Source: Corallococcus sp. NCRR (GTDB taxonomy: Bacteria > Myxococcota > Myxococcia > Myxococcales > Myxococcaceae). Taken from it: a DNA stretch of 64,000 nucleotides. A program made the position numbers and the translations under genes. Under the pieces are notes generated by a model. That model worked only from the letters and a program-made list of their open reading frames with translations, had not been told where the DNA came from and ran no database searches. Positions 34,794-43,881 of this stretch are shown here, in pieces; within the stretch, counting starts at the first letter, position 1; the number at the start of each line of letters is the position of its first letter. The stretch lies in assembly GCF_026965535.1 (NCBI RefSeq), contig NZ_CP114039.1:5580001-5644000 (forward strand), in the 5' to 3' direction.

Positions 34794-36203
34794 ATGGAGC
34801 GTGGGATGACGGCGGACCAGTTGCTTTCGGCGCTGTGGCGCCGCAAGGCCCTGGTGGGGGCGATCGCTGCAGCAATCTTCGTGTTGGGTGCGGCCATCGT
34901 GATGACCCGGCCGAGCATTTATGAAGCGTCCGTGGTGGTGCGTGTGGAGCCGCAGCGCCCGGGCGAGGAGATGGTCCAGCGCACGGTGAGCGAGCTCATC
35001 GAGCAGCGGCTGGTCACCGTCCGCCAGGAGCTGCTGGCGCGGCCGGTGCTCCAGAAGGCCATCGAGGAGATGAACCTTTACCCGGAGCTCGTGTCCGATA
35101 AGGGCATCGAGGCGGCGGTGGAGCAGATGCGCAAGGACCTCACCGTGCGCGTCGAGGGTGAGACGGCCTTCGAGCTCACCTACGCGGGCCGCGACCCGCA
35201 GGTGGTGGCGCAGGTGGCCAACCGCCTTCCGGCCATCTTCTCCGAGGAGACGCTGAAGATCCGCCAGACGCAGGCGGCCCGCGCCACCGACCTCTTCACC
35301 GAGGAGATGGTCGCCATGGGCAAGGCAGTGTCCTCCTGGGAGAGCAAGATCGCCAAGTTCAAGGTGGACCACCTGGGCGAGCTGCCCGAGCAGATGGAGA
35401 TGAACATGCGCGGCCTGGAGCGCATCAGCGCCCAGCTGCAGACGAAGTCCGAGGAGCTGCGCAGCGCCGAAGCCCGCCGCTCCGACCTGGCCCGCGCCCG
35501 CAACGCCGCGGACAGCGAGGCCGGCCGCCTGGAGGCCACGGAGAGCGGCCTGTCCCGCACCCTCACGCAGGCCAAGACGCAGTGGACGCCAGATCACCCG
35601 GAAGTGAAGCGGATGGAGCGTGAGCTGAATGACATCAGCACCCAGCGCAAGGACGCGGAGGGCCGCATGTTCGCCGAGCGCAACGAGCGCACCCGCGTGG
35701 CCACGCTCATCACCAACATCCAGAAGGACATCGTGGACCTCCAGAAGCAGGCCGAGGCGTACCAGGCGCGGCTGAACAACACCCCGCGCTGGGCCCAGGA
35801 GCTGGCGGTCATGAACCGGGACTACGAAATCTCCCGCACCAAGTACCAGAGCGTGGTGAGCCGCAAGGTGGAGGCGGAGATCGCCCAGGAGCTGGAGGCC
35901 AAGAGCGCCAAGAGCCTGTTCAACGTCATCTCGCCCGCCGGTGTGCCTTCCTCGCCTGCTCGCCCTGACCGCATGACGGGCCTGCTCATCGCCGCCCTGG
36001 TGGCCCTGGCGCTGGGCGTCCTCACCGGCACCGTCCTCGAGATGCGCGACGACAGCCTGCGCGATGGCACCGAGGTCCGCGAGCGCCTGACGCTGCCTGT
36101 CCTGGCGGTGGTCCCGAACATGCAAGGCAAGACGGAGAAGCGGATTCTGATGCCGATGGCTGGGAGCAAGAACAGCGTCTCCTCGCCTACTTCCCTGAAC
36201 TAA
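34794..36203 (+). CDS. exoC: Wzc-type polysaccharide co-polymerase without kinase domain, ExoC homolog
   Basis: 469 residues. Wzz domain between two membrane helices (about 20-42 and 385-407), a long periplasmic coiled coil (about 150-340) and the GNVR-like segment (TPDHPEVKRMERELNDI). It ends soon after the second helix, without the cytoplasmic BY-kinase found in one-piece Wzc proteins; the kinase is the next gene. It sets chain length and links polymerase to export. ATG 34794 with GGAGGA seven bases upstream; two other in-frame ATGs lie just upstream or downstream. Confidence 0.9.
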   Translation: MERGMTADQLLSALWRRKALVGAIAAAIFVLGAAIVMTRPSIYEASVVVRVEPQRPGEEMVQRTVSELIEQRLVTVRQELLARPVLQKAIEEMNLYPELVSDKGIEAAVEQMRKDLTVRVEGETAFELTYAGRDPQVVAQVANRLPAIFSEETLKIRQTQAARATDLFTEEMVAMGKAVSSWESKIAKFKVDHLGELPEQMEMNMRGLERISAQLQTKSEELRSAEARRSDLARARNAADSEAGRLEATESGLSRTLTQAKTQWTPDHPEVKRMERELNDISTQRKDAEGRMFAERNERTRVATLITNIQKDIVDLQKQAEAYQARLNNTPRWAQELAVMNRDYEISRTKYQSVVSRKVEAEIAQELEAKSAKSLFNVISPAGVPSSPARPDRMTGLLIAALVALALGVLTGTVLEMRDDSLRDGTEVRERLTLPVLAVVPNMQGKTEKRILMPMAGSKNSVSSPTSLN

Positions 36204-36239
36204 TTGCCGACCCCCTACGGAAAGGATTGGAGAACTCAG

Positions 36240-36977
36240 ATGGATTCGACGATGGAGCGGGCCGGGAACTTCCTCCCCCGCGTGGATGAGAGCGCGGCTT
36301 CCTCGAACGCGGTGGACCGGCGGGTGGTGACGCTCACGGCCCCTGCTTCCGCGGCCGCCGAGCAGTACCGCACCCTGTACTACCGCCTGGAGCGCATGCG
36401 CGAGCAGCGCCCGATGAAGGTGGTGGCGCTCACCTCCGCGATGCCCGGCGAGGGCAAGACGGTGACGAGCGTGAACCTGGCCCTGGCCGCGGCCCGGGCG
36501 AACCCGGAGCGCCGCATCCTGCTGGTGGACGCGGACCTGCGCCGGGGGCAGGTAGCCCCCACGCTGGGCATGCGCAACAAGCAGGGCCTGGCGGAGCTCT
36601 TGGCCGGTGAGTGCGACGTGCGCGACGTGGTGCGCCGCTTCAACTCCACGCGGCTGGCGGTCATCCCCGCCGGCGCCACGCCGGAGGAGAGCACCCAGGT
36701 GCTGGCCAGCGCCCGCATGAAGCAGTTCCTCAAGGCGGTGCGCGAGGGCTTCGACGAGGTGTACGTGGACCTGCCGCCCACGCTGCCGTTCGCGGACGCG
36801 GCCATCCTCGGCCACCAGATGGACGGCGTGCTGATGGTCATCCGCGCCAACGTCACCCCCTCCAAGGTGGTGAACCAGGCGGTGGAGCAGCTGGCGGGCG
36901 CGGCGCTGGTGGGCTGCGTGCTCAACGGGGCGGAAGTGAACGCGACCCCGTACCTGAAGAACTACGTGAAGAAGTAG
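36240..36977 (+). CDS. exoD: Bacterial tyrosine kinase (BY-kinase) partner of ExoC
   Basis: 245 residues, cytoplasmic P-loop ATPase of the CapB/Wzc-C type. Walker A is AMPGEGKT (67-74), Walker A-prime LLVDADLRRG (about 95-103), Walker B VYVDLPPT (about 175). The C-terminus has only two tyrosines (PYLKNYVKK) instead of a long tyrosine cluster. It should phosphorylate itself and be activated by contact with ExoC, controlling polymerisation. In M. xanthus this protein is also called BtkA. ATG 36240 with GGAGAA upstream, 36 bp after exoC. Confidence 0.9.
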   Translation: MDSTMERAGNFLPRVDESAASSNAVDRRVVTLTAPASAAAEQYRTLYYRLERMREQRPMKVVALTSAMPGEGKTVTSVNLALAAARANPERRILLVDADLRRGQVAPTLGMRNKQGLAELLAGECDVRDVVRRFNSTRLAVIPAGATPEESTQVLASARMKQFLKAVREGFDEVYVDLPPTLPFADAAILGHQMDGVLMVIRANVTPSKVVNQAVEQLAGAALVGCVLNGAEVNATPYLKNYVKK

Positions 36978-37087
36978 CGGGTCGGTTGTCGAGTGAAGTG
37001 ATTCGTGGCCCGACCCGCTCCTCGCGCCGATGAGGTGCGATGGGCGGGGGGCCTGGAGCGGCGGCGGGTTGGGGTTGGAGGAGTCAC

Positions 37088-38455
37088 GTGCTTCGCGTTT
37101 TCCACCACTATTTTTCAGCCAAGAAACTGACGTTCTTCCTCGCCGAGTCCTCGGCGATCGCGTTGGCCTGTGTCGCGGGTGCCGCGGCCTGCGCGGCCCT
37201 CTTCGCGCCCCTGGGTACCCAGCCTCCGTTCGCCACGATGTGGCCGACGCTGGTGGGGCTGGGCCTGGCCTTCGTCGTCACCTTCCAGTTCACGCTGTAC
37301 CTGTTGGACCTGTACGACCTGCGCATCGCGGCCGAGGACCGGACGCGCGGCTACCGCTTCCTCAAGGCCGCGGGCGTCACCGCGATGGTGGCGGGCGGGG
37401 TGATGCTGCTCCTTCCGCTGGCCCTGCCGGTGGTGCTGCCCCCCGGGACGCTGCTGGGCGGCGCGATGGGCGCCCTGGCCGGCACCCTGGTGGTGCGCGT
37501 CTCCATCCGGGCGCTGGTCGGTGAGCCCGACGCGGTGCTCGTCGTGGGGGATGGCCTCAAGGCCCGCGCGGTGGCCAGCGCCATTGAAGACGGCGGCGAG
37601 GGGTCCTTCCGCGTGGTGGCCCTGGTGGACCCGCGCAAGGTGGAGGAGCCGCTGGACGCGATGGCGGCGCGCCTCAACGCCTCCTACGTGGTGCAGGCCG
37701 CGGACGACATGCGCGGCGCCAACTGGGTGGATTCCCTGCTGCGCTGCCGGCTGGACGGGCGGCGGGTGTACGACGCGGCGGGCTTCTGCGAGCGCGTGCT
37801 GCGCCGCATCCCGGTGCAGTTCCTGCGCGCCAGCGACTTCGCCTTCGCGGATGAGATGACGGTGTCGCCCCTGCGGCGGGCCTTCAAGCGCGTGTTCGAC
37901 GTGGCGGTGGCCTCGATGCTCCTCCTGATGGCGTCGCCCTTCCTCATCCTGGTGGCGCTGGCCATCAAGCTGGACTCCAAGGGCCCCGTCTTCTACCGGC
38001 AGGACCGCGTGGGCCTGGGCGGCCGGGCGTATCCGCTCTGGAAGTTCCGCAGCATGCGCACCGACGCGGAGAAGAACGGCGCGGTGTGGGCGCGCTCCAA
38101 CGACGACCGCGTCACCCGGGTGGGCAAGTTCATCCGCAAGACGCGCATCGACGAGATTCCGCAGGTGTTCAACGTGCTGCTGGGCCACATGAGCTTCGTG
38201 GGGCCTCGTCCGGAGCGCCCGGTGTTCACCGAGCAGCTCAAGCAGCAGATTCCGTTCTACGGCGTGCGTGAGGCGGTGAAGCCGGGCATCACGGGGTGGG
38301 CGCAGATCCGCTACCCCTACGGCGCTTCGGTGGAGGACGCGCGCAACAAGCTGGAGTTCGACCTGTACTACGTGAAGAACGGGTCGCTGTTCCTGGACGT
38401 CGGCATCATCTTCCACACGGTCCGGCACGTGCTGTTGGGGCGGGGTGCTCGGTAG
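37088..38455 (+). CDS. exoE: Polyisoprenyl-phosphate hexose-1-phosphate transferase, ExoE homolog
   Basis: 455 residues. Four N-terminal membrane helices and a CoA-binding-like Rossmann segment (AVLVVGDGLKARAVASAIED) precede the C-terminal transferase domain (KRVFDVAVASMLLL; KGPVFYRQDRVGLGGRAYPLWKFRSMR; TRIDEIPQVFNVLLGHMSFVGPRPE). This is the WbaP/WcaJ type enzyme that puts the first sugar phosphate onto undecaprenyl phosphate, starting each repeat unit at the inner membrane. GTG 37088 has GGAGGAG just upstream. Fourth gene after exoD with about 110 bp spacing. Confidence 0.92.
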   Translation: MLRVFHHYFSAKKLTFFLAESSAIALACVAGAAACAALFAPLGTQPPFATMWPTLVGLGLAFVVTFQFTLYLLDLYDLRIAAEDRTRGYRFLKAAGVTAMVAGGVMLLLPLALPVVLPPGTLLGGAMGALAGTLVVRVSIRALVGEPDAVLVVGDGLKARAVASAIEDGGEGSFRVVALVDPRKVEEPLDAMAARLNASYVVQAADDMRGANWVDSLLRCRLDGRRVYDAAGFCERVLRRIPVQFLRASDFAFADEMTVSPLRRAFKRVFDVAVASMLLLMASPFLILVALAIKLDSKGPVFYRQDRVGLGGRAYPLWKFRSMRTDAEKNGAVWARSNDDRVTRVGKFIRKTRIDEIPQVFNVLLGHMSFVGPRPERPVFTEQLKQQIPFYGVREAVKPGITGWAQIRYPYGASVEDARNKLEFDLYYVKNGSLFLDVGIIFHTVRHVLLGRGAR

Positions 38456-38489
38456 CCAGGTTCAGTAGTAGGCGTTGATGACCGTCCGC

Positions 38490-38513
38490 GGCCTCCGGTT
38501 GTCGGGGGAGGCC
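38490..38513 (+). repeat. Hairpin between exoE and exoF
   Basis: GGCCTCC (38490-38496) and GGAGGCC (38507-38513) form a 7-bp perfect stem with a 10-base loop. May trim or attenuate the exo transcript at this point. No T-run follows. Confidence 0.4.
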
Positions 38514-38535
38514 GGGATGCCAAGGGTGGGTAGCC

Positions 38536-39648
38536 ATGGATTGGGATGGGCGAGGGGGTCGGAACATGGTGGGCATGGACGTGGACGCACCGTTCTCAGA
38601 GCAGTGGAGCCAGGACGACGCGCGCAACAGGCAGCAGGGGGTGGAGCGCAACGAGCTGCTGCAGGCGCCGAAGAACCGTCCCACGCGCATCGTCGCGATG
38701 GGCGGCGGGACGGGCCTGCCCATGGTGCTCAAGGGGCTGGCCCGCCGCGCGGCCCCCAAGGGCGGCCAGCCTGGCGTGGACATCACCGCGGTCGTGGCGA
38801 TGAGCGACGACGGCGGCAGCTCCGGCCGCCTGCGCCGCAACCACGGCATGCTGCCCCCGGGTGACATCCGCAACTGCCTGGTGGCGCTCGCGGGCGGCAA
38901 GAGCGCGCTGAAGGACGTCTTCCAGTACCGCTTCGGCGGCGCGAAGGGCCTCGCCGGCCACGCGGTGGGCAACCTGCTCATCGCGGCGCTGGCGGAGCTC
39001 AAGGGCGACTTCCTGGAGGCGGTGCGGCTGTCCGGGGAGCTGTTGGGCGCGCAGGGACTGGTGCTGCCCAGCACGCTCGCGTCGGTGCAGTTGGTGGCCC
39101 AGATGCACGACGACACGGAGGTCGTGGGCGAGCGCAACATCTGCCGTGCCCAGGGCCGCGTGCGCCGGGTGTCGCTCAGCCCGCGCTCTCCGCCGCCGGT
39201 GGACGGCCTCCTGGAGGCCATCTATTCGGCGGACCTCATCGCCATCGGGCCGGGCTCGCTGTACTCGAGCGTGCTGCCCAACCTGCTGGTGGACGGCGTG
39301 GCCCAGGCGCTGAAGGAGACGCGCGCGCTGAAGGTCATGGTGGCCAACCTGATGACCCAGCCGGGTGAGACGGACGGCATGAACTGCCTGGACCACGTGC
39401 AGGCCGTCATCGACCACGTGGGGCCGGTGCTGGACGCGGTGCTCGTCAACGGCCGGGCGCCCACGGAGGAGTCCATCCAGCGCTATGCGCGCAAGGGCTC
39501 CTTCATGGTCACAGCGGAGACGCGGGAGCTCCTGTCCTCCGGCGTGATTCCGGTGCAGGCGGACCTCCTCAAGGAAGGTTCCAAGATCCGACACGACAGC
39601 CGCAAGGTCGCCGCCTGCCTGCTGAAGATGGCGCGCAGCGGGTTGTAG
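38536..39648 (+). CDS. exoF: YvcK/CofD-family protein, ExoF homolog
   Basis: 370 residues with the gluconeogenesis-factor YvcK signature: VAMGGGTGLPMVLKGL, VVAMSDDGGSSGRLR, PGDIRNCLVAL, then GPGSLYSSVLPNLLV and LMTQPGETDGM. YvcK proteins bind UDP-sugars and in other bacteria influence wall precursor flow. Here its place inside the spore-coat operon suggests a role in precursor supply or in controlling transfer of a sugar nucleotide. The start is uncertain (ATG 38536, 38566 or 38575). The first 48 residues are not part of the conserved domain. Confidence 0.85.
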   Translation: MDWDGRGGRNMVGMDVDAPFSEQWSQDDARNRQQGVERNELLQAPKNRPTRIVAMGGGTGLPMVLKGLARRAAPKGGQPGVDITAVVAMSDDGGSSGRLRRNHGMLPPGDIRNCLVALAGGKSALKDVFQYRFGGAKGLAGHAVGNLLIAALAELKGDFLEAVRLSGELLGAQGLVLPSTLASVQLVAQMHDDTEVVGERNICRAQGRVRRVSLSPRSPPPVDGLLEAIYSADLIAIGPGSLYSSVLPNLLVDGVAQALKETRALKVMVANLMTQPGETDGMNCLDHVQAVIDHVGPVLDAVLVNGRAPTEESIQRYARKGSFMVTAETRELLSSGVIPVQADLLKEGSKIRHDSRKVAACLLKMARSGL

Positions 39649-39684
39649 GCCGCGCCGTCCATCACCACCTTGGGGCCCTCTCAC

Positions 39685-40803
39685 ATGGAAGCCATTCAAC
39701 TTTCGGCCGCCTCCCAGGTCGTGGAAGTCAACGACCGGGCGGTCTTCATGTCCCTGGAAGCCGAGTGGAACCAGCTCGTGGAGACCACCTCCCACGAGCT
39801 GTTCTACCGGCATGAGTTCCTGCGGCTGTGGCTGGACAACTTCGCCGCCGGCTCGCGCATGCGCGTGCTGCTCCTGCGCGGCGAGGATGGAACGCTCAGC
39901 GCCGCGCTGCCGCTGGTGGAGGAGCGCACGTCGATGTACGGCGTGCGCGTCCGTCAGCTCACCTCCGCGGCCAACGCGCACTCCTGCCGCTTCGACATGC
40001 TGGCGCGGGAGCCGGATGCCGCGGCCCAGGCCTTCCTCGCGCACCTGCGCGCGACGGGCGGCTGGGACGTGCTGCGGCTGACGGACGTGCCGGACGGCGG
40101 CGTGGGCTTCCGCCTGCTGGAGGCCGCGAAGCAGGGCGGCCTGCCGGTGGGTGAGTGGGAGTCGCTGCAGTCGCCCTACGTGCCCCTGCCCGCGAAGAAG
40201 GACGCGTACTTCGCGAAGCTGCCGTCCAAGTTCAAGGCCAACTGCCGCCGCCGGCGCCGCAAGCTGGAGGAGAAGGGGAAGGTCACCTTCGAGCGCGTCT
40301 CCGGCGGGTTGGATCTGGAGGGCACCCTGGAGGAGGGGCTGCTCCTGGAGCAGAGCGGTTGGAAGGGCGCGAATGGCACGGCCATGGCGCAGGACGCGAA
40401 GACGCGCGGCTTCTACACGGAGCTGGCGCGGGACTCGGCCTACCGCGACCGCCTGGCGCTGTACTTCCTGCGCGTGGACGGGCGCGCGGTGGCGTTCCAG
40501 TACGGCCTGGAGTTCGGCGGGCGCTACTTCCTGCTGAAGCCCGGCTACGACGAGTCCCTGAAGGAATGCAGCCCGGGGCAGCTCCTGATGGAGGAGGTGC
40601 TGGGGGACTGCCTGGAGCGGGGGCTCACCGAGTTCGATTTCCTGGGGCCGGACATGGTGTGGAAGCGCGACTGGACGGATCAGGTCCGCCGGCACACCTG
40701 GCTCTATGTGTTCAACGACACCGCCTTCGGCCGGGCCCTGTGCTCGGCGAAGTTCCGGTGGGTGCCGGCGGCGAAAGAGGTCATGGCGCGATGGAAGAAG
40801 TGA
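39685..40803 (+). CDS. exoG: FemAB/GNAT-type N-acyltransferase, ExoG homolog
   Basis: 372 residues, cytoplasmic, with the two-lobed GNAT architecture of the BioF2-like acetyltransferase_6/FemAB group (YRHEFLRLWLDNF; KFKANCRRRRRKLEEKG; FQYGLEFGGRYFLLKPGYDESLKECSPGQLLMEEVL). Such enzymes transfer acetyl or amino-acyl groups to amino sugars or peptides. It is one of two in the operon, with an aminotransferase between them. In M. xanthus, ExoG-I are needed for a rigid spore coat that contains N-acetylgalactosamine, glucose and glycine, as I recall. ATG 39685; the ribosome binding site is weak. Confidence 0.83.
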   Translation: MEAIQLSAASQVVEVNDRAVFMSLEAEWNQLVETTSHELFYRHEFLRLWLDNFAAGSRMRVLLLRGEDGTLSAALPLVEERTSMYGVRVRQLTSAANAHSCRFDMLAREPDAAAQAFLAHLRATGGWDVLRLTDVPDGGVGFRLLEAAKQGGLPVGEWESLQSPYVPLPAKKDAYFAKLPSKFKANCRRRRRKLEEKGKVTFERVSGGLDLEGTLEEGLLLEQSGWKGANGTAMAQDAKTRGFYTELARDSAYRDRLALYFLRVDGRAVAFQYGLEFGGRYFLLKPGYDESLKECSPGQLLMEEVLGDCLERGLTEFDFLGPDMVWKRDWTDQVRRHTWLYVFNDTAFGRALCSAKFRWVPAAKEVMARWKK

Positions 40804-41969
40804 TGACGACCGACAAGCTGTTCGTTCCGTCCCTGCCCACGCTGTGGCCGGCCATGTTGATGGCCCCGCCGCGTCCGGGGGCGCTGCCGCCGTTCTCGTC
40901 TCCCAACGCGCGCTACTTCTACTTCGCGCGCAACGCCGTCTGGCTGACCATCAAGATGCTGCGCCTGGACGGCGGCGAGGTGCTGATGCCCGCCTACCAC
41001 CACGGCGTGGAGGTGGAGGCGGTGGTGGACGCGGGCGCCATCCCGCGCTTCTACCGCGTGGGCAGCCGCTGGGACGTGGACGTGGCGGACGTGGCGAAGC
41101 GCATCACGAAGAAGACGCGCGCGCTCTACCTCATCCACTACGCGGGCTTCCCGGGGCCGGTGGACGCCATGCGCAAGCTGGCGGACGAGCACGGCATCCC
41201 GCTGATTGAAGACTGCGCGCTGTCGCTGCTGTCGTCGGACGGCGCGACGCCGCTGGGCACCACGGGTGACGTGGGCATCTTCTGCCTCTACAAGACCCTT
41301 CCGGTACCCAATGGGGGTGCCCTGGTCGTCAACGGCAAGCGTTCGTACAGCCTGCCGGAGCCGCCGGCGCCGCCGCTGGCGTCGACGTTCAGCCACACCG
41401 TGTCCGCGCTCTTGCAGAACCTGGAGCTGCGCGGCGGGGCGGTGGGCCGGGGGCTGCGCGGCCTGGTGCGCACGGTGGGGCACGGCGCGGTGAAGGCCGC
41501 GAGCGTCGAGCGCGTGGCCACGGGCACGCAGCACTTCGACCGGCGGCACGTGGACCTGGGCATGAGCCCGCTGACGAAGCGGATCGCCCTGGCGCAGGAC
41601 CTGGAGTCCATCGTCGAGGCGCGCCGCCGCAACTACTTCCTCTTGCTGGGCCGGCTGCGCGACGTGTCGCCGCCGCTCTTCAACCAGCTGCCTCCGGGCG
41701 TCAGCCCCCTGTTCTACCCGATGGTGGTGCAGGACAAGGAGCTGCTGCTGGCGAAGCTGCGGGAGAAGGGCATCGACGCCATCGACTTCTGGAAGCGCTT
41801 CCATCCCGCGTGCGACCCGTCGGAGTTCCCGGAGGTCGCGCAGCTGCGGCGCACCATCCTGGAGATTCCCTGCCACCAGGACCTGTCGCCGGAGGTGATG
41901 GGGCAGGTGGCGGACGTGGTGCGGGAGGCGCTGAAGTCCGAGCGCCGTCCGAGCAAGCGCGCGTCGTGA
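40803..41969 (+). CDS. exoH: DegT/DnrJ/EryC1/StrS-family aminotransferase, ExoH homolog
   Basis: 388 residues, PLP-dependent. Features: PAYHHGVEVEAVVDAGAIPRFY, LYLIHYAGFPGPVDAMRKLADEHGIPLIEDCA (the Asp that contacts PLP), and the internal aldimine Lys in YKTLPVPNGG. Family enzymes aminate keto-sugars. Next to two acyltransferases it would supply an amino sugar for acylation. The ATG at 40803 overlaps the exoG stop (TGATG), so the two are coupled. Confidence 0.88.
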   Translation: MTTDKLFVPSLPTLWPAMLMAPPRPGALPPFSSPNARYFYFARNAVWLTIKMLRLDGGEVLMPAYHHGVEVEAVVDAGAIPRFYRVGSRWDVDVADVAKRITKKTRALYLIHYAGFPGPVDAMRKLADEHGIPLIEDCALSLLSSDGATPLGTTGDVGIFCLYKTLPVPNGGALVVNGKRSYSLPEPPAPPLASTFSHTVSALLQNLELRGGAVGRGLRGLVRTVGHGAVKAASVERVATGTQHFDRRHVDLGMSPLTKRIALAQDLESIVEARRRNYFLLLGRLRDVSPPLFNQLPPGVSPLFYPMVVQDKELLLAKLREKGIDAIDFWKRFHPACDPSEFPEVAQLRRTILEIPCHQDLSPEVMGQVADVVREALKSERRPSKRAS

Positions 41970-42049
41970 GGGAACAGGAGCTGGCTCCCGGGTTGCAATG
42001 GCACTCGGGGGCCGGGGCAGTGCTTCGGGAAAGGCATCGGGGTGACGCG

Positions 42050-43246
42050 GTGATCCGCGAAGACGAGTTGACGTCGGGGCCGAGGTTGATGCCGCGACTG
42101 GACGTGGCGGCGGTGGGCAGTGCCTCGCAGCTTGCGGGGATGCGGGCGGAGTGGAACTCGCTCTTGGACGCGAGCACGGCCGGTCCGTTCAACGCGTGGG
42201 AGTGGCTGTATCCGTGGTGCCGGCGCATCGCGCCCGACGTGCGGCCGCTGGTGCTGACGGCGCGCGACCGGCTGGGCACGCTGGTGGGCCTGCTGCCGCT
42301 GGGATTGGAGCACCGCTGGGTGAACGGGATGCGCGTGCGGCGCCTGGGCTTCCTGGGTGAGACGCACGTGGGCAGCGACTACCTGGACGTGGTGGCGCGC
42401 AAGGGCCGTGAGGCGGAGGTGGCCCGGGCGTTCTTCAACGTGCTCCAGGGGCTGCGCGACGAGTGGGACGTGTTGGATTTGACGGACCTGCGCGAAGGCT
42501 CGACGACGCTCGGCGTGGCGCGCGAGGTGTTTGGCGATGTGCGCGTGACGGAGCGCTACGTGTGCCCGTACGAGACGCTGGTGCCGGGCGAGCCGTTCGA
42601 TGCATTCCTCAAGCGCACGGGCCGCCGGGACAACTACCTGCGCCGGCGCAAGTGGCTGGAGAAGCAGGACGGCTACCGCATCGAGCGCACGGATGCGCCG
42701 GGGCAGTTGGCCGGGCCGATGACGGACTTCTTCCGGCTGCACGCGCTGCGCTGGTCGTCGGATGGCGGCTCGCAGGGCATCAAGGGCGCCGGGGTGGAGG
42801 CGTTCCACCGGGACGCGACGCAGTGGCTGGCGGAGCGGGGCCGGCTGCGGATGTACACGATGAAGGTGGGCGGCCAGGCCGTGGCGTCCGTGTACGGCAT
42901 CCTGCATGGCCAGACGTTCGTGTACTTCCAGTCCGGGTATGACCCGGCGTGGCGCAACCGGAGCGTGGGCCTGGTGCTGGTGGGCGAGACGTTCAAGGAC
43001 GCCATCGAGATGGGGCTGACGGAGTACGACTTCCTGCGAGGCACGGAGACGTACAAGTCCGACTGGGTGACGAAGCAGCGCCAGACGGTGTCCCTGCGCG
43101 CGCACGGCGCGGGCTTCGCGGGCACCTGGTTCACCCGCTCCGAGGAGTGGGCCCGCCAGACGCGCAACGCGGTGAAGGGTGTCCTGTCCGACGAGCTGGT
43201 GGAGAAGGTGCGCCGGTTCCGTCGGCGGAAGGCCGCGGTGAATTGA
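42050..43246 (+). CDS. exoI: Second FemAB/GNAT-type acyltransferase, ExoI homolog
   Basis: 398 residues with the same fold as ExoG (FNAWEWLYPWCRR; RRDNYLRRRKWLEK; YFQSGYDPAWRNRSVGLVLVGETFKDAIEMGLTEYDFLRG). It is the last gene of the exoA-I block. The start is uncertain: an overlapping GTG at 41966 is possible, but codons between 41966 and 42050 have poor third-position bias. GTG 42050 has GGGGTGA upstream; ATG 42089 is another option. Probable role: N-acylation of an amino sugar made with ExoH. Confidence 0.83.
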   Translation: MIREDELTSGPRLMPRLDVAAVGSASQLAGMRAEWNSLLDASTAGPFNAWEWLYPWCRRIAPDVRPLVLTARDRLGTLVGLLPLGLEHRWVNGMRVRRLGFLGETHVGSDYLDVVARKGREAEVARAFFNVLQGLRDEWDVLDLTDLREGSTTLGVAREVFGDVRVTERYVCPYETLVPGEPFDAFLKRTGRRDNYLRRRKWLEKQDGYRIERTDAPGQLAGPMTDFFRLHALRWSSDGGSQGIKGAGVEAFHRDATQWLAERGRLRMYTMKVGGQAVASVYGILHGQTFVYFQSGYDPAWRNRSVGLVLVGETFKDAIEMGLTEYDFLRGTETYKSDWVTKQRQTVSLRAHGAGFAGTWFTRSEEWARQTRNAVKGVLSDELVEKVRRFRRRKAAVN

Positions 43247-43323
43247 CGCCCCGGGGCGGCGCGGCGGAGGAGGACTTCCGCGCGCTCCTGGATGGAGCGC
43301 TCATCCGCGGGCTGGGGTGAGAC

Positions 43324-43878
43324 TCAGGGAAGGTTGTCTGCGTAGCTGGTGAAGAGCGCATCGAAGAGTGTTGTCTTCGGAGGGGACTTCCGGCCCACGA
43401 AGACAGGCGCTGGATGGTTGGCGATATCAGGGGGCAGCAGGCTCAAATCCATCGTGGACTCCATGAGTCTCGCCATCGTGACCGCTGGCTCTACCGCGGG
43501 AGGCTCCAGGTCAAGCTGCCGGAAGAACCGGCGCTCGCCGTACTCAAACTGGACCCGGTACACGGTGTAGACGGGCGCGATGATGCTGGCGCAGCCGACG
43601 TAGACCCAGTGCAAGCCGGGTGGCTCACGAGTGCGAGTTGCATAGATTGCGCACCAAAAGGATGCGTCCCTGGAAGTGGTGATGTTCCCGACGCCGTTCT
43701 CTGGAAACGTTGTTCTGAGTTGCTCGATCAGGACGTCCCAAGCGCCAGGCTCTGCCAACTTCGTCTGCCAGAGCTCATGGAGCCGCTGTTCCTCGGGCGA
43801 AAGTTCCTGATTGGGGTCTTCCTGCGAGGGCCAGTAGGTCCGCGCAACCTCCAGCAACTTCTCTATGGATGGAACCAT
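43324..43878 (-). CDS. Protein of unknown function (184 aa), partner of the lipoprotein gene
   Basis: 184 residues, soluble, no signal peptide (MVPSIEKLLEVARTYWPSQEDPNQ; SFWCAIYATRTREPPGLHWVYVG; VFVGRKSPPKTTLFDALFTSYADNLP). Codon third positions are less G/C-biased than in neighbouring genes, suggesting acquired DNA. It starts 3 bp after the stop of the lipoprotein gene, so the two are coupled. I recognise no family. The pairing of a small lipoprotein followed by a soluble protein recalls Sit-type lipoprotein toxin/immunity loci of myxobacteria, where the soluble partner would be the immunity protein. This is inference only. Confidence 0.6.
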   Translation of the reverse strand: MVPSIEKLLEVARTYWPSQEDPNQELSPEEQRLHELWQTKLAEPGAWDVLIEQLRTTFPENGVGNITTSRDASFWCAIYATRTREPPGLHWVYVGCASIIAPVYTVYRVQFEYGERRFFRQLDLEPPAVEPAVTMARLMESTMDLSLLPPDIANHPAPVFVGRKSPPKTTLFDALFTSYADNLP

Positions 43879-43881
43879 GGG

